This document shows, one piece after another, positions 7,858 through 16,374 of a stretch of DNA of 64,000 nt (its first letter is position 1; the number at the start of each line of letters is the position of its first letter). The notes under the pieces were generated by a model, which was given only the letters and a program-made list of their open reading frames with translations, did no database searches and was not told the origin of the DNA. The stretch comes from an uncultured Ilumatobacter sp. (GTDB lineage: Bacteria; Actinomycetota; Acidimicrobiia; Acidimicrobiales; Ilumatobacteraceae). A program made the translations under genes and the position numbers. Location of the stretch: the NCBI GenBank assembly GCA_938091165.1, contig CALKNK010000013.1, positions 176,245-240,244 of the forward strand, read 5' to 3'.

Positions 7858-10169
7858 CAATGACTGACGAACAGCTCCCTGCCGTGGCCGCTTCGCCACA
7901 ACCAGGTCACCTACAGACGCCCCCACCTCCAACATTAGTTAAGGCAAGGCTCACCACCGAGTTGCTCGCCTCCATCGCGCTAACTGGTTTTTCGATCGCG
8001 GTTGCAGCCGGCTACGCGCGCGTCTTTACCGGCTGGGACTTCTTCGGCGACTTGGTTGTGCTCGCTCTCAGCGGCCACGCGTTCGGCTTTGTGGCCCGCC
8101 GGTTGCGGCTCCCTGGCTTTGTGTCGGTTCCATTGACAGTCGCGCTGATGGTCTGGATCATCGCCGCCGTTCATTACCGCGATTCCATGTGGCTTTTGAT
8201 CCCAACTGGCGACACCCTTGAACTGTTCCGCCAAGAGATTGAAGCCGTTCGCCAGCAGTTCCGGACTGAAGTGGCTCCGGTGAGTTTCGAAGGCGGCTGG
8301 GACGTGCTCGCTGCGATCGGAATCTCTCTGGCCGTCGCTCTCTCGGATGCATTCGCGTTTCGAGCGTTAGCTCGCGCTGAGGCTCTCGTTCCCGGTGGAG
8401 CGTTGTTCATCTTCATCGCTGCACTTGGCTCCGATCGCAGCCGAGTTGCGTTGGCCACAGCGCTCGTGTTCGCCGGTGTGGTAGCTACAGTTGCCCTGCG
8501 CGCCCACCACGCTCCGCAACGCGGAGCAGTTATCGGCGCGCAACGTTCACCGATCAAACGAATCGTGCCTGCTGCGCTTGGTACGGCAACGGTTGTGGCC
8601 CTGGCAGCCTCTTTCATTGGGCCACGACTTCCCGGTGCTGACACCAGCCCCGTTTACGAAATTCGGAGCAGTGGGGGCGGCCGTGTCACAAATGTGATTA
8701 GCCCGCTTGTCGATATTCACTCAAGGCTCACTAGTCGGTCTAACGCGGAATTCTTTTCCGTCCGAGCTGACTTCGCGTCGTACTGGCGGCTCTCCGCGCT
8801 CGCCAGTTTCAATGGCAACGAGTGGGGGCTACCCGAACGCTCTCTCACCAGCGCGGACGGCGAACTGTCCACTGCCCGGGCAGGCACGGACGAACTCCGT
8901 CAGGAGATCACGATCGCAGCGTTGGGTGACAAGTTCGTGCCCACTGCTCCCGATCCCGTCGCCGCCTCCCCGCAGAAAGGACTTCGCTGGAATGCTGACT
9001 CGTCCACGCTCCTGAAAACCGACGGCAGCCTTATTGCCGGGAGCATATTTGAGGTCGTTTCTGCCTCACCGCGCTTTGATCTCAGGACCCTTCAAACCGC
9101 TACCAGTAACGACGCTGGGGACCCGATCTACCTGGAGCTCCCCGACAACTTCCCCCTATCGGTTCGCGAACTCGCCCGTGAGGTCACCGCTGTTTCGACG
9201 ACTCCATACGAGGCCGCAATCACGCTCCAAGACTGGTTCCGCAGTCAGTTCGAATACAGCCTTGAGGTGCAGACCGGTCACGGCAATAGCGCGATTGAGG
9301 ATTTCCTCAGCGACCGTATCGGGTACTGCGAGCAGTTTGCCGGGACCTACGCCGCAATGATGCGGACGCTCGGCGTACCCGCTCGCGTGGCGGTCGGGTT
9401 CACGCCGGGAAACTATAATGGAGAGCGGTACTCAGTGCTGGGCAAAAACGCCCACGCTTGGCCAGAACTTTGGTTCGATGGACTCGGCTGGGTTTTGTTT
9501 GAACCCACTCCAGGCCGAGGCGCCCCAGGTGCCGAGTACTACACCAACGTTGCGTTCGACCAAGACGCAACGGGAGTCGATCCCGGTTCATTTCCAGACG
9601 CTTCACCCGAAGGCGCAGCACCTGAGATCCCCGTCTCACCAGCAACAACCACCGCTGGACCAGTTGCGACCGCACCCGATGGCATCTCTGCCAGCCCAAG
9701 CACTAATAGTCAGCCTGACGAATTTACCGGGGCTGCAGCCGGAACCCCAAAGGAGAAGAGGACCTCGTATCCGACCGGCCGCCTGATGGTGCTGCCATTG
9801 ATCGGTGTGGCAGTCGCTGCCCCGGAACTCACACGACGGTGGCGTCGCCATCGTGCATCCACCGACAGCGCAGCCACCATCGCGCTACTCTGGCGTCAGT
9901 CTCTGGGCGGCCTACACGATGTAGGGGTTCACCCCGCCGCATCGTTGACGCCTATTGAGTGTGCTAGGCACGCTTCCGTCACACTTCCAGTTGTTGCAAG
10001 ACCTCTCGCTTCGCTGGCGGAAGCGGTCACCGAGGTGTCATACGCACCGAGCGGTGCGGCAAATCAGATAGCCGAGTGCCGCCAATGGAAACGACAGATT
10101 GAGCGAGCGGTTAAGGATTCGCTCTCGCCTCTGGCACGAGTCCGACGGTACTTCACCCGGCTGTCGTGA
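7854..10169 (+). CDS. Membrane transglutaminase-like protein (TgpA type)
   Basis: 771 residues from the ATG overlapping the DUF58 stop. The N-terminal third has several membrane segments (DUF3488-like), then a large extracytoplasmic part. The transglutaminase core shows Cys in GNSAIEDFLSDRIGYCEQFA, His in KNAHAWPELWF and the following Asp/aromatic WFDGLGWVLFEPTP, giving the Cys-His-Asp triad. A low-complexity Ser/Thr/Pro linker (about residues 590-640) leads to a last membrane segment and a DUF4129-like cytoplasmic tail. Third member of the MoxR-DUF58 module, possibly a protein cross-linker or protease at the envelope. Confidence 0.92.
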   Translation: MTMTDEQLPAVAASPQPGHLQTPPPPTLVKARLTTELLASIALTGFSIAVAAGYARVFTGWDFFGDLVVLALSGHAFGFVARRLRLPGFVSVPLTVALMVWIIAAVHYRDSMWLLIPTGDTLELFRQEIEAVRQQFRTEVAPVSFEGGWDVLAAIGISLAVALSDAFAFRALARAEALVPGGALFIFIAALGSDRSRVALATALVFAGVVATVALRAHHAPQRGAVIGAQRSPIKRIVPAALGTATVVALAASFIGPRLPGADTSPVYEIRSSGGGRVTNVISPLVDIHSRLTSRSNAEFFSVRADFASYWRLSALASFNGNEWGLPERSLTSADGELSTARAGTDELRQEITIAALGDKFVPTAPDPVAASPQKGLRWNADSSTLLKTDGSLIAGSIFEVVSASPRFDLRTLQTATSNDAGDPIYLELPDNFPLSVRELAREVTAVSTTPYEAAITLQDWFRSQFEYSLEVQTGHGNSAIEDFLSDRIGYCEQFAGTYAAMMRTLGVPARVAVGFTPGNYNGERYSVLGKNAHAWPELWFDGLGWVLFEPTPGRGAPGAEYYTNVAFDQDATGVDPGSFPDASPEGAAPEIPVSPATTTAGPVATAPDGISASPSTNSQPDEFTGAAAGTPKEKRTSYPTGRLMVLPLIGVAVAAPELTRRWRRHRASTDSAATIALLWRQSLGGLHDVGVHPAASLTPIECARHASVTLPVVARPLASLAEAVTEVSYAPSGAANQIAECRQWKRQIERAVKDSLSPLARVRRYFTRLS

Positions 10170-10190
10170 GCGCCGAGACGGGCGCCTTAT

Positions 10191-10523
10191 TCACGAGCCC
10201 TCTTTGTCTCGAGAGACCGGCCTGCGGCTAGCGCTGAGCCACGCTGAGATCGGTAACTGCCCTAGCCGGTCGCGCCCAACCAAGCGGAGTTCGGATTCGA
10301 GCATGACTGCCATGACCAAGACGAGCACGAAGCCAGCGAAGGCGAGGAAGAAGCTGATAGCCAGGCCACCGATAGTGATCGCAAGTCCAAGTAGCAGCCC
10401 CACAACGAGAAAAAGCGAGCGCCGTCGAGGTACTCGGTACCCCTTCTGCGCAAAGGTGGGGTCCTGCTGAAGTTCATCTTCGATCTGGCGAAGAATGCGC
10501 TGTTCGTTCTCGGAGAGCGGCAC
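10191..10523 (-). CDS. DUF3040 membrane protein
   Basis: 110 residues from GTG 10523. The N-terminus MPLSENEQRILRQIEDEL is the DUF3040 signature, followed by DPTFAQ and two closely spaced membrane segments (about residues 36-75). DUF3040 proteins are small actinobacterial membrane proteins of unknown function, often near division or cell-wall genes. Here the gene is convergent with the transglutaminase gene and lies downstream of dinB. Confidence 0.9.
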   Translation of the reverse strand: MPLSENEQRILRQIEDELQQDPTFAQKGYRVPRRRSLFLVVGLLLGLAITIGGLAISFFLAFAGFVLVLVMAVMLESELRLVGRDRLGQLPISAWLSASRRPVSRDKEGS

Positions 10524-10590
10524 CCCTTCATCATCGCACGTTCAGGGCCGATCCTCAACGCGGGAACCAAGATCATTCCGTGCCGTTGCG

Positions 10591-10698
10591 TCACTTGACG
10601 GCCAACACGACGACAAGTACCGCCGAAAGCCCGCCAGGCACAGCGCTGGCCATCATCGGCGCTTCAGAAATTTCCTCCAGGACAATCCGGGAGATCAT
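10591..10698 (-). CDS. Possible 35-residue membrane peptide
   Basis: Short open frame in the gap between dinB and the DUF3040 gene: ATG 10698, stop 10591. The peptide starts MISRIVLEEISEAPMMAS and ends in a hydrophobic run GGLSAVLVVVLAVK. An AGGA lies 10 bases before the ATG. It is too short for confident prediction and no family is recognised. Confidence 0.25.
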   Translation of the reverse strand: MISRIVLEEISEAPMMASAVPGGLSAVLVVVLAVK

Positions 10699-10791
10699 TC
10701 TGAATCAATCCTGTTCAAGTGTCCCAGAGTTGCGTCGCGATCGGGACTTCAAGCAACTACCACAGTCACTACAAGCCAACTGTCGAGCGAC

Positions 10792-12045
10792 TCACTGATT
10801 CGGTCCCCACTGCTGCTCGCCTCGCTTCACGTTTCGCATCGCTCCTCTGCGAACTGCGCTTGCTGGCCCAATAGCGTCGCCTCCGAACCGATCTCGAATT
10901 TCATCCAACGCAGCATCAGCCGCTCCGTAGGCCGGTACGTCTTCGGCGGCTTCATTGAGTGTCATCTGATGGAACACTGGGCCAAGATTTGATCCGGAGA
11001 CTCCGAGAAGTCGAATGCCTGGCGAAGGATCAATCGTTTCCAAGATCGGCGCCAATATTTCCATGATGCCCGCAGCGCTGTCGATTGCTTCCTTACTCGT
11101 GGTCGATCGGGTAATCGTGTGAAACCCATCATCGAATCGGACCTTGAGTTGGAGCGTTCGGGCGCCCACTCCCGCCTGACGCAACCGGCTCGCAACCGCG
11201 TCGGCAAGACGCACAAGGTTGGTTTGCATCTCCGAAACGCCGCACAAGTTTTGCGAATACGTCTCTTCGTGTCCGACCGACTTGGCATCGCGGTCGATTT
11301 CGACGGGGCGGTCGTCAGAACCAGTCGACAAAGCAATGAGATGATTGGCTTGATTTTGCCCGAGCGCAGCGGCAACAACGGCCGGTTCGATGCGACGTAA
11401 ATCCTCCACGTGCACAATTCCCAGGCGATGAAGGCGATCGAGCGTCGCTGGCCCCACGCCCCACAGTCGTTGCACGGCAAGCGGATCGAGGAAGGCCTGC
11501 TCGGCATCGGGGGCCACAACCATGACGCCACGGCCCGGTTTGATGCGGTCTGGCAATGCTCTTGGCTTAGCCTCAACCGACGCAAGCTTTGCGAGAAACT
11601 TGTTCGACGCCACTCCGATACAACAGCCCAACTTCAGTTCGGCGCGCACATCGTTGCGTATCTGCCACGCAATATCCTCTCCACTTCCGAATAGCCGTTG
11701 CGATCCGGTGACGTCGAGAAATGCCTCATCGAGTGACAATGGCTCGACTAGTGGCGTGTAGCGATCCAGGATGTCGCGCACCTGGGTGCTGACTCTTCGG
11801 TACATCTCATGGTCACCGGGCAAGAAGATCGCATGAGGACAGCGCCGGCGGGCGATCGAGGATGGCAATGCCGAGTGCACACCAAAGCGCCGGGCCTCAT
11901 ACGACGCCGCAGCAACGACCCCACGATTGCCAGTACCGCCCACGACCACGGGCTTGCCCGCCAGATCGGGGTAACGAAGCAATTCAACCGAGACGAAGAA
12001 GGCATCCATGTCGGCATGCAATATGGTCCTAACCGGCCGCCCCAC
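10792..12045 (-). CDS. dinB: DNA polymerase IV (Y-family)
   Basis: 417 residues from GTG 12045; a TTG at 12093 would add 16. Translesion polymerase with catalytic carboxylates in HADMDAFFVSVE and SLDEAFLDV, the fingers/palm segment VVAAASYEARRFGV, the helix-hairpin-helix GVGPATLDRLHRLGI and a little-finger domain to about residue 350. A TATGAT hexamer (complement of 12052-12057) lies 6 bases before the GTG, consistent with a leaderless message. A perfect palindrome sits just upstream (12077-12096). I see no actinobacterial GAAC-N4-GTTC SOS box. The C-terminus lacks an obvious beta-clamp motif. Confidence 0.94.
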   Translation of the reverse strand: MGRPVRTILHADMDAFFVSVELLRYPDLAGKPVVVGGTGNRGVVAAASYEARRFGVHSALPSSIARRRCPHAIFLPGDHEMYRRVSTQVRDILDRYTPLVEPLSLDEAFLDVTGSQRLFGSGEDIAWQIRNDVRAELKLGCCIGVASNKFLAKLASVEAKPRALPDRIKPGRGVMVVAPDAEQAFLDPLAVQRLWGVGPATLDRLHRLGIVHVEDLRRIEPAVVAAALGQNQANHLIALSTGSDDRPVEIDRDAKSVGHEETYSQNLCGVSEMQTNLVRLADAVASRLRQAGVGARTLQLKVRFDDGFHTITRSTTSKEAIDSAAGIMEILAPILETIDPSPGIRLLGVSGSNLGPVFHQMTLNEAAEDVPAYGAADAALDEIRDRFGGDAIGPASAVRRGAMRNVKRGEQQWGPNQ

Positions 12046-12076
12046 AACTAAATCATAGGTGCTCTCGAGAACGCTC

Positions 12077-12096
12077 AGCTTGGCTTCAGCCAAGCT
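12077..12096. promoter_or_regulatory. 20-base palindrome at the 5' end of dinB
   Basis: AGCTTGGCT-TC-AGCCAAGCT is a perfect inverted repeat with 9-base arms, 32 bases upstream of the GTG used for dinB. It could be an operator in the promoter region or, if the TTG at 12093 is used, part of the coding start. No known regulator is assigned. Confidence 0.4.
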
Positions 12097-12188
12097 CTGG
12101 GTGAAGCTAGCAAGACGCCTGCAAGGCTTCTCTTTTGCGATAACCGGGCCACTTAGTTAGTCGATGGCCAATCGGCGGCTGCCGAGCT

Positions 12189-12485
12189 TCACCTAACGCG
12201 GCGCGACAGGTCAATCTCCACAGCATCGCTAACGTCCACGTGGACAGGCCGTCGTGCGTCCGCATCGAGCAACCAGTCAGTCAGTCATTCAGCCAGTTGG
12301 GATGACGATGCCCCAGACTCGGTGCTTGCCCACATGCCTTTGACCTTTAATTTCAGTGGCGACCAGCGCCGCACGCCCGCCTTGACCTCCAACCAGTCGT
12401 GCTGTCCGCTACCTTTTCGCGCTTGGCCACACGTAGAAGGGTTCCTACCCCCTATCGATCGTTTATTGCACCTGCTCGTTTGGGG
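12189..12485 (-). pseudogene. Decayed coding fragment with an internal TGA, unknown family
   Basis: On the minus strand one frame stays open from 12485 to the TGA at 12287-12285, then continues to a second TGA at 12189. Translation around the break reads GVRRWSPLKLKVKGMW...SSSQLAE, stop, LTDWLLDADARRPVHVDVSD...IDLSRRVR. Both halves have protein-like composition with high third-position GC. A single TGG to TGA change would explain the break. The 5' part overlaps the start of the plus-strand lipoprotein gene. No family recognised. Confidence 0.35.
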
Positions 12486-13733
12486 CTAGCAGCGGCCTTG
12501 TTTGCGATCGCTAGCGGCTGTGCGGAGAGTGCAACGAGCGAGCCCCAGGACGGGTCGGTGGATCTGCAAGATGTGTTGGTTGATCTTCTCCTTGCCGAGA
12601 TCCCTACCGAAGTACCAGAGAGCGTCGAACAATGTTTGAGGGATGCGGTCATCGAGCTGCCCGAAGACGATGTAGCGCTCGCTGTAGAGCAAGAGGTGGC
12701 GCTCGCTGTGGGCGAAGAGGAGGTAGCCGATACAGCTGCAGCAAATTACGATGGTTTAATTATTGAAGACAGTCCATTTGTTCGTGACGCACTTGGTTGC
12801 GTGGACACCGACCTGTCTCTAGACGAAATCGCTCAGCAGCTCGCGGCAGGCCAGCCCGGCATCGATGGGCCTTGTATGCATGCCGCAATTAGTGCTATCG
12901 AGTCCAACGCTCACCGCAGTTCGTCCTCATTCGATGAGTTTGAAGACTGCCTTCGTCCGAAAATTGCCGGTGGAGCGAACGCTGGGACTGGCGGCAGGCC
13001 TGGAATCGATCTCTACTCGATGTTTCCCTTTCTGTTTCCGGGTGTATTTGATTGTCTTCTGTACGACGTTCAGGGTGCTGAGGTGGCAACTGTGCCTGCG
13101 CTTCCGGTTCCCTGCGAGGGCCCAAAAGTCCTGTACGTCGTTGGAGGTCTGCCCGCCCTTGAGGCTGAATCCCTCGTTAAAAGCAAAGATGAGTGGAGAG
13201 AGATTTGCAACGAGGATCTTGAAGCAGCGCTAGGCGCGCCGGTCGACCCATTCGGGATTTGGCAGAGCTTCACAATATCGCCGACCGGGCCGGCGAATTT
13301 TACGGAGCTTCTTGATCCGTCGATCCTACTTTGCGGTGTCACATCAAAAAATCGCGATCCAGAAACTGACATCTGGTGGGGGAAGTTTGACCCTCAGCAG
13401 TGGATCACTCTGGAACCCGGAGACTGCTTGGTCGCCGACGACGACGGAGCGATCGGTTTGAACCAGCCGATCTTTTGTGATCAGCCACATTCCGCCCAAG
13501 TCACCCGCATCTTGGACCTGAGCAAGTTTAGTAACCGAGCGGCTGCATCGATGGCTTACCAGTCTTCGTGTTCAGCTGAGCCGGGAGCAGTTCTTACGGA
13601 CAAAGCCCGAGTGACTTTCATGGAAATTAAAGAGACAAGTTGGGAAGTTGGCCGCCGGGATTGGCCGTGCCTCGCCAGACGTATTTCAGAGCCGGTTAAC
13701 GGAACTGACGCTCTTATTATCTCAGGCCCTTAG
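12399..13733 (+). CDS. Predicted lipoprotein with septum-formation-like C-terminal region
   Basis: 444 residues from GTG 12399. A basic N-region with RRR precedes the hydrophobic core and lipobox LFAIASGC (Cys about residue 41), so export and lipid anchoring are likely; the N-region is long and a later start is possible. The N-terminal mature half is acidic, with a duplicated VALAVEQEVALAVGEEEVA. The C-terminal half has LEPGDCLVADDD and FCDQPHSAQVTRIL, resembling the GDC...C-EPH-AEV pattern of the actinobacterial septum-formation domain. Cysteines are abundant. Function is not established. Confidence 0.75.
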   Translation: MLSATFSRLATRRRVPTPYRSFIAPARLGLAAALFAIASGCAESATSEPQDGSVDLQDVLVDLLLAEIPTEVPESVEQCLRDAVIELPEDDVALAVEQEVALAVGEEEVADTAAANYDGLIIEDSPFVRDALGCVDTDLSLDEIAQQLAAGQPGIDGPCMHAAISAIESNAHRSSSSFDEFEDCLRPKIAGGANAGTGGRPGIDLYSMFPFLFPGVFDCLLYDVQGAEVATVPALPVPCEGPKVLYVVGGLPALEAESLVKSKDEWREICNEDLEAALGAPVDPFGIWQSFTISPTGPANFTELLDPSILLCGVTSKNRDPETDIWWGKFDPQQWITLEPGDCLVADDDGAIGLNQPIFCDQPHSAQVTRILDLSKFSNRAAASMAYQSSCSAEPGAVLTDKARVTFMEIKETSWEVGRRDWPCLARRISEPVNGTDALIISGP

Positions 13734-14205
13734 AGCGCTCGTCAGCGACACCAGTTGATCAGCGCAACAAACGAGATAGGGCGACACTGCCTGACTAAAA
13801 CGGACCTCTGGTGGATGAACCGATGAACTGAACCATGCATCAAGTCCCGACATTAATGGATCTGCGATGGAATCTTGCACGTCCACGGCCGCTGCCACTT
13901 ATGTCGACTGCGACCACGTAAGTGCGGGGGCGGATCACTGTGATGTTCCGTTCCGGTGAAATCCGATAAGCACCGCAACAGTTCGCGATCTAACAAACGA
14001 TCACAGCAGTCTGTTGCGAAACGCATGTTGCGTCGTTAGCTGTCGTGACACCGTCGAGGCCGTGAGATGGGCCGTAGCAATTACCCGAGTTCCTGTCGCT
14101 CACCGTGGACAGCAAGAATGTCAAATCGCAAAAGTCGCAATCGACCGAAGGAAGTGCTGCGTCACCATCCCTCGTTGTGATGTATCGGGGGCCTACTGTT
14201 TTTAC
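13734..14205. other. Non-coding stretch of 472 bases
   Basis: No convincing gene on either strand and no RNA gene recognised. Short AT-richer words and scattered stops in all frames. A GGTGAAATCCG word near 13955 resembles part of a cobalamin box but the rest of the fold is not there. Confidence 0.5.
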
Positions 14206-14436
14206 ATGATTAAAAACCTGTTTAATTTTATCCTGTCCGTTGCAGCCATGCTAATCGTGGCTCTCATCGTGACGTTCCCAGCAACGTGGCTCCTCATGCT
14301 CTTTTTGGGCAACGTGATGGACGTTGGTCCGTCCTACTGGGGATCGCTCCCGGGCGGCATTCTGCTTGGAGCGATCATTGGCGCCTCTGGCCACAACGAC
14401 CAGTGGAACGTATTCGTACGCTCCGACAATTACTGA
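14206..14436 (+). CDS. Small membrane protein, unknown function
   Basis: 76 residues from ATG 14206; the frame is open upstream but that part is not protein-like. Two hydrophobic segments (about residues 5-33 and 44-60) separated by GNVMDVGPSYWGSLPG, with a polar C-terminus. No strong ribosome site. No family recognised. Lower GC at the start (ATGATTAAAAACCTG) than in neighbours. Confidence 0.5.
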   Translation: MIKNLFNFILSVAAMLIVALIVTFPATWLLMLFLGNVMDVGPSYWGSLPGGILLGAIIGASGHNDQWNVFVRSDNY

Positions 14437-14508
14437 ACAGAGGACAACCGGCAAGGCGGTAGCGGCTCACCAAGACGCTGAGATGCGTCACCGATACCCT
14501 TATAAACA

Positions 14509-14793
14509 ATGGAAGAGATCGCTCGCCCGTTGTCAGCGCTACCGCCAGTCGGTGTCCGAGTCGGCGCATTTATCGCCATCTGCCTCAGTGGACTAGCCGG
14601 GGCATTGATCGGATACTCACTGATCGCGCTTCAGTGCGACGGTAATTGCGGCCTGCCGCTTGGTTTAGGCATTGCCATAGGCGCCGTGGTAGCCGCCGGG
14701 GGCATGGCCGTTGTCGCCGTGCTCGTGATGCGTGCGCTGGGTGAGTGGCGCGAGGTTACGGACCGAAGCGACGCTGGCCATGCTCCGCTCTGA
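14509..14793 (+). CDS. Small membrane protein upstream of the phosphatase gene
   Basis: 94 residues with two hydrophobic segments (about residues 17-41 and 50-75) flanking a QCDGNCGLP loop. The 3' end overlaps the next gene by 14 bases, suggesting an operon. A TATAAA hexamer lies close upstream of the ATG. No known family. Confidence 0.55.
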   Translation: MEEIARPLSALPPVGVRVGAFIAICLSGLAGALIGYSLIALQCDGNCGLPLGLGIAIGAVVAAGGMAVVAVLVMRALGEWREVTDRSDAGHAPL

Positions 14794-15607
14794 TCAACCG
14801 GCTGATCCTTCCAAGCTGCGTACGTTGGCCGAAGACCTGGCACGAGCTGCCGGGACGACTGCGCTGGCCGGCCGGCGCAAACTGCCGGCCGGCCAGCTCC
14901 CAAAACACAACACCAAGTCCAGCCTCACTGACCCAGTCACAGAGTTTGATTTTGCTGCAGAGGCCTACATCGTCAATGAGCTCAGACGGCACCGGCCAGA
15001 CGATGCCATTGTGGGCGAGGAGGGCGCTGGGGACAGCGGCACCAGCGGAATCGAATGGCACATTGACCCAATCGACGGCACGGCCAACTTCTTGTACGAC
15101 CTCCCCGCATGGTGCACTTCCGTAGCCGCTGTCCACAGTGGCCGGCCAACAACGGATGCAATCGCCGGCGCTGTGTACATACCGGTGACCAACGAAATGT
15201 TTTCGGCGCATGCCGGTGGCGGTGCGACGCTCAATGAACTCTCGATCTCGGTCAGCAAGGCCGACGCAATTGCGATGAGTTTGATCGGGACCGGCTTCAG
15301 CTACCGCCAAGATCAGCGCGTTGTTCAAGCGGATCGCATGCGGTCGCTTCTACCGCAAGTGCGCGATATCCGCCGGTGCGGATCGGCAGCAATCGACTTG
15401 GCGTTCGTTGCGTGTAGTCGACTTGACGCCTACTTCGAAGAACATCTGCACTCGTGGGATATGGCGGCAGGCCTTCTCATTGCAAACGAAGCCGGCGCCA
15501 AAGTGTCCGGACTCAACGGCGGTGATCCTGACGAATTAGGCGCAGTTGCAGCTTCGCCGGGAATCCACGCCGCTCTGCTTGCCGCTATTCAGTCGGCGTC
15601 GAGCTAG
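14780..15607 (+). CDS. Inositol monophosphatase family protein
   Basis: 275 residues from ATG 14780. Metal-dependent phosphatase fold with the three motifs: GEEGAGD (about residues 80-86), WHIDPIDGTANFLY (about 92-105) and SWDMAAGLLIANEAGA (about 225-240), which supply the Mg2+-binding acids. SLTDPVTEFDFAAE is also family-typical. Candidate substrates are inositol-1-phosphate, histidinol phosphate or PAP; the sequence alone does not separate them. Confidence 0.9.
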   Translation: MLRSDQPADPSKLRTLAEDLARAAGTTALAGRRKLPAGQLPKHNTKSSLTDPVTEFDFAAEAYIVNELRRHRPDDAIVGEEGAGDSGTSGIEWHIDPIDGTANFLYDLPAWCTSVAAVHSGRPTTDAIAGAVYIPVTNEMFSAHAGGGATLNELSISVSKADAIAMSLIGTGFSYRQDQRVVQADRMRSLLPQVRDIRRCGSAAIDLAFVACSRLDAYFEEHLHSWDMAAGLLIANEAGAKVSGLNGGDPDELGAVAASPGIHAALLAAIQSASS

Positions 15608-15693
15608 ACCATCGCACCACCGTTCGAAAATTTTTTTGCCCTCACTGCTTACCATGGTCGTCAAACTGGTGCGGTTTGGGCCATCATGGGAGT

Positions 15694-16374
15694 GTGGGAA
15701 CACGAATCCTCGCAGTTGAAGACGACGAACGCATCCGATCAGCGGTCAAACTTGCGCTCGAGGATGAGGGGTGGATCGTCGATGAAGCCGAAAGCGGCGA
15801 AGAGGCGATCGACAAGTTCAATCGTGCAGCACCGGACGTCGTTCTGATCGACATCATGCTCCCAGGCATCGATGGCTTCGAGTTATGTCGAACTCTGCGC
15901 CGCACTAGCGACGTTCCTGTTGTCATGGTCACTGCACGCAATGACACCCACGACATCGTTGCTGGACTTGAAGCTGGAGCAGACGACTACCTCACCAAGC
16001 CATTCGCACCCAAAGAACTTTCGGCCCGCATCCGAGCACTACTGCGTCGCATAAAGCCCAGCGCCCACGGACATGCTCGTATCGTCTTCGGCGATCTCGA
16101 ATTAATTCCCGACGAGGGCAAAGTCTTGCGCGAAGGAACAGAGGTTCACCTCACCAAGACTGAGTTCAGGTTGCTCTGCGAACTTGCCGAAAGCCCCGGC
16201 AAAGTGCTGAGCCGTGAAGCTCTGCTCGACAAAGTGTGGGGCTACGACTACTTCGGCGATGGCCGTCTCGTTGACGTTCACATCCGTCGACTGCGAACCA
16301 AGGTCGAGTCCGATGCTGCTAATCCGCGTCACGTCGTCACGGTCCGCGGGCTCGGCTACCGGCTCCAAACGTGA
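15694..16374 (+). CDS. mtrA: OmpR-family response regulator MtrA
   Basis: 226 residues from GTG 15694 (TTG 15676 is an alternative). Receiver domain: acidic pair in LAVEDDER, phospho-acceptor Asp53 in LIDIMLPG, conserved Lys in DDYLTKPFAPKE. The winged-helix domain follows with LTKTEFRLLCELAESPGKVLSREALLDKVWGYD-type sequence and DVHIRRLRTKV. The gene overlaps the kinase gene by GTGA, and a GerMN lipoprotein follows, the arrangement of mtrA-mtrB-lpqB, which coordinates cell wall, division and osmotic responses in Actinobacteria. Confidence 0.9.
   Translation: MGTRILAVEDDERIRSAVKLALEDEGWIVDEAESGEEAIDKFNRAAPDVVLIDIMLPGIDGFELCRTLRRTSDVPVVMVTARNDTHDIVAGLEAGADDYLTKPFAPKELSARIRALLRRIKPSAHGHARIVFGDLELIPDEGKVLREGTEVHLTKTEFRLLCELAESPGKVLSREALLDKVWGYDYFGDGRLVDVHIRRLRTKVESDAANPRHVVTVRGLGYRLQT

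Noticed and set aside
13950..13985. GGTGAAATCCG word resembling the cobalamin riboswitch core
   Set aside because: The remaining conserved helices and the downstream uptake or synthesis gene are absent; single short match only.
15636..15650. AAAATTTTTTT run after the phosphatase gene as a terminator
   Set aside because: No stem precedes the T run; only a TTCGAA word.
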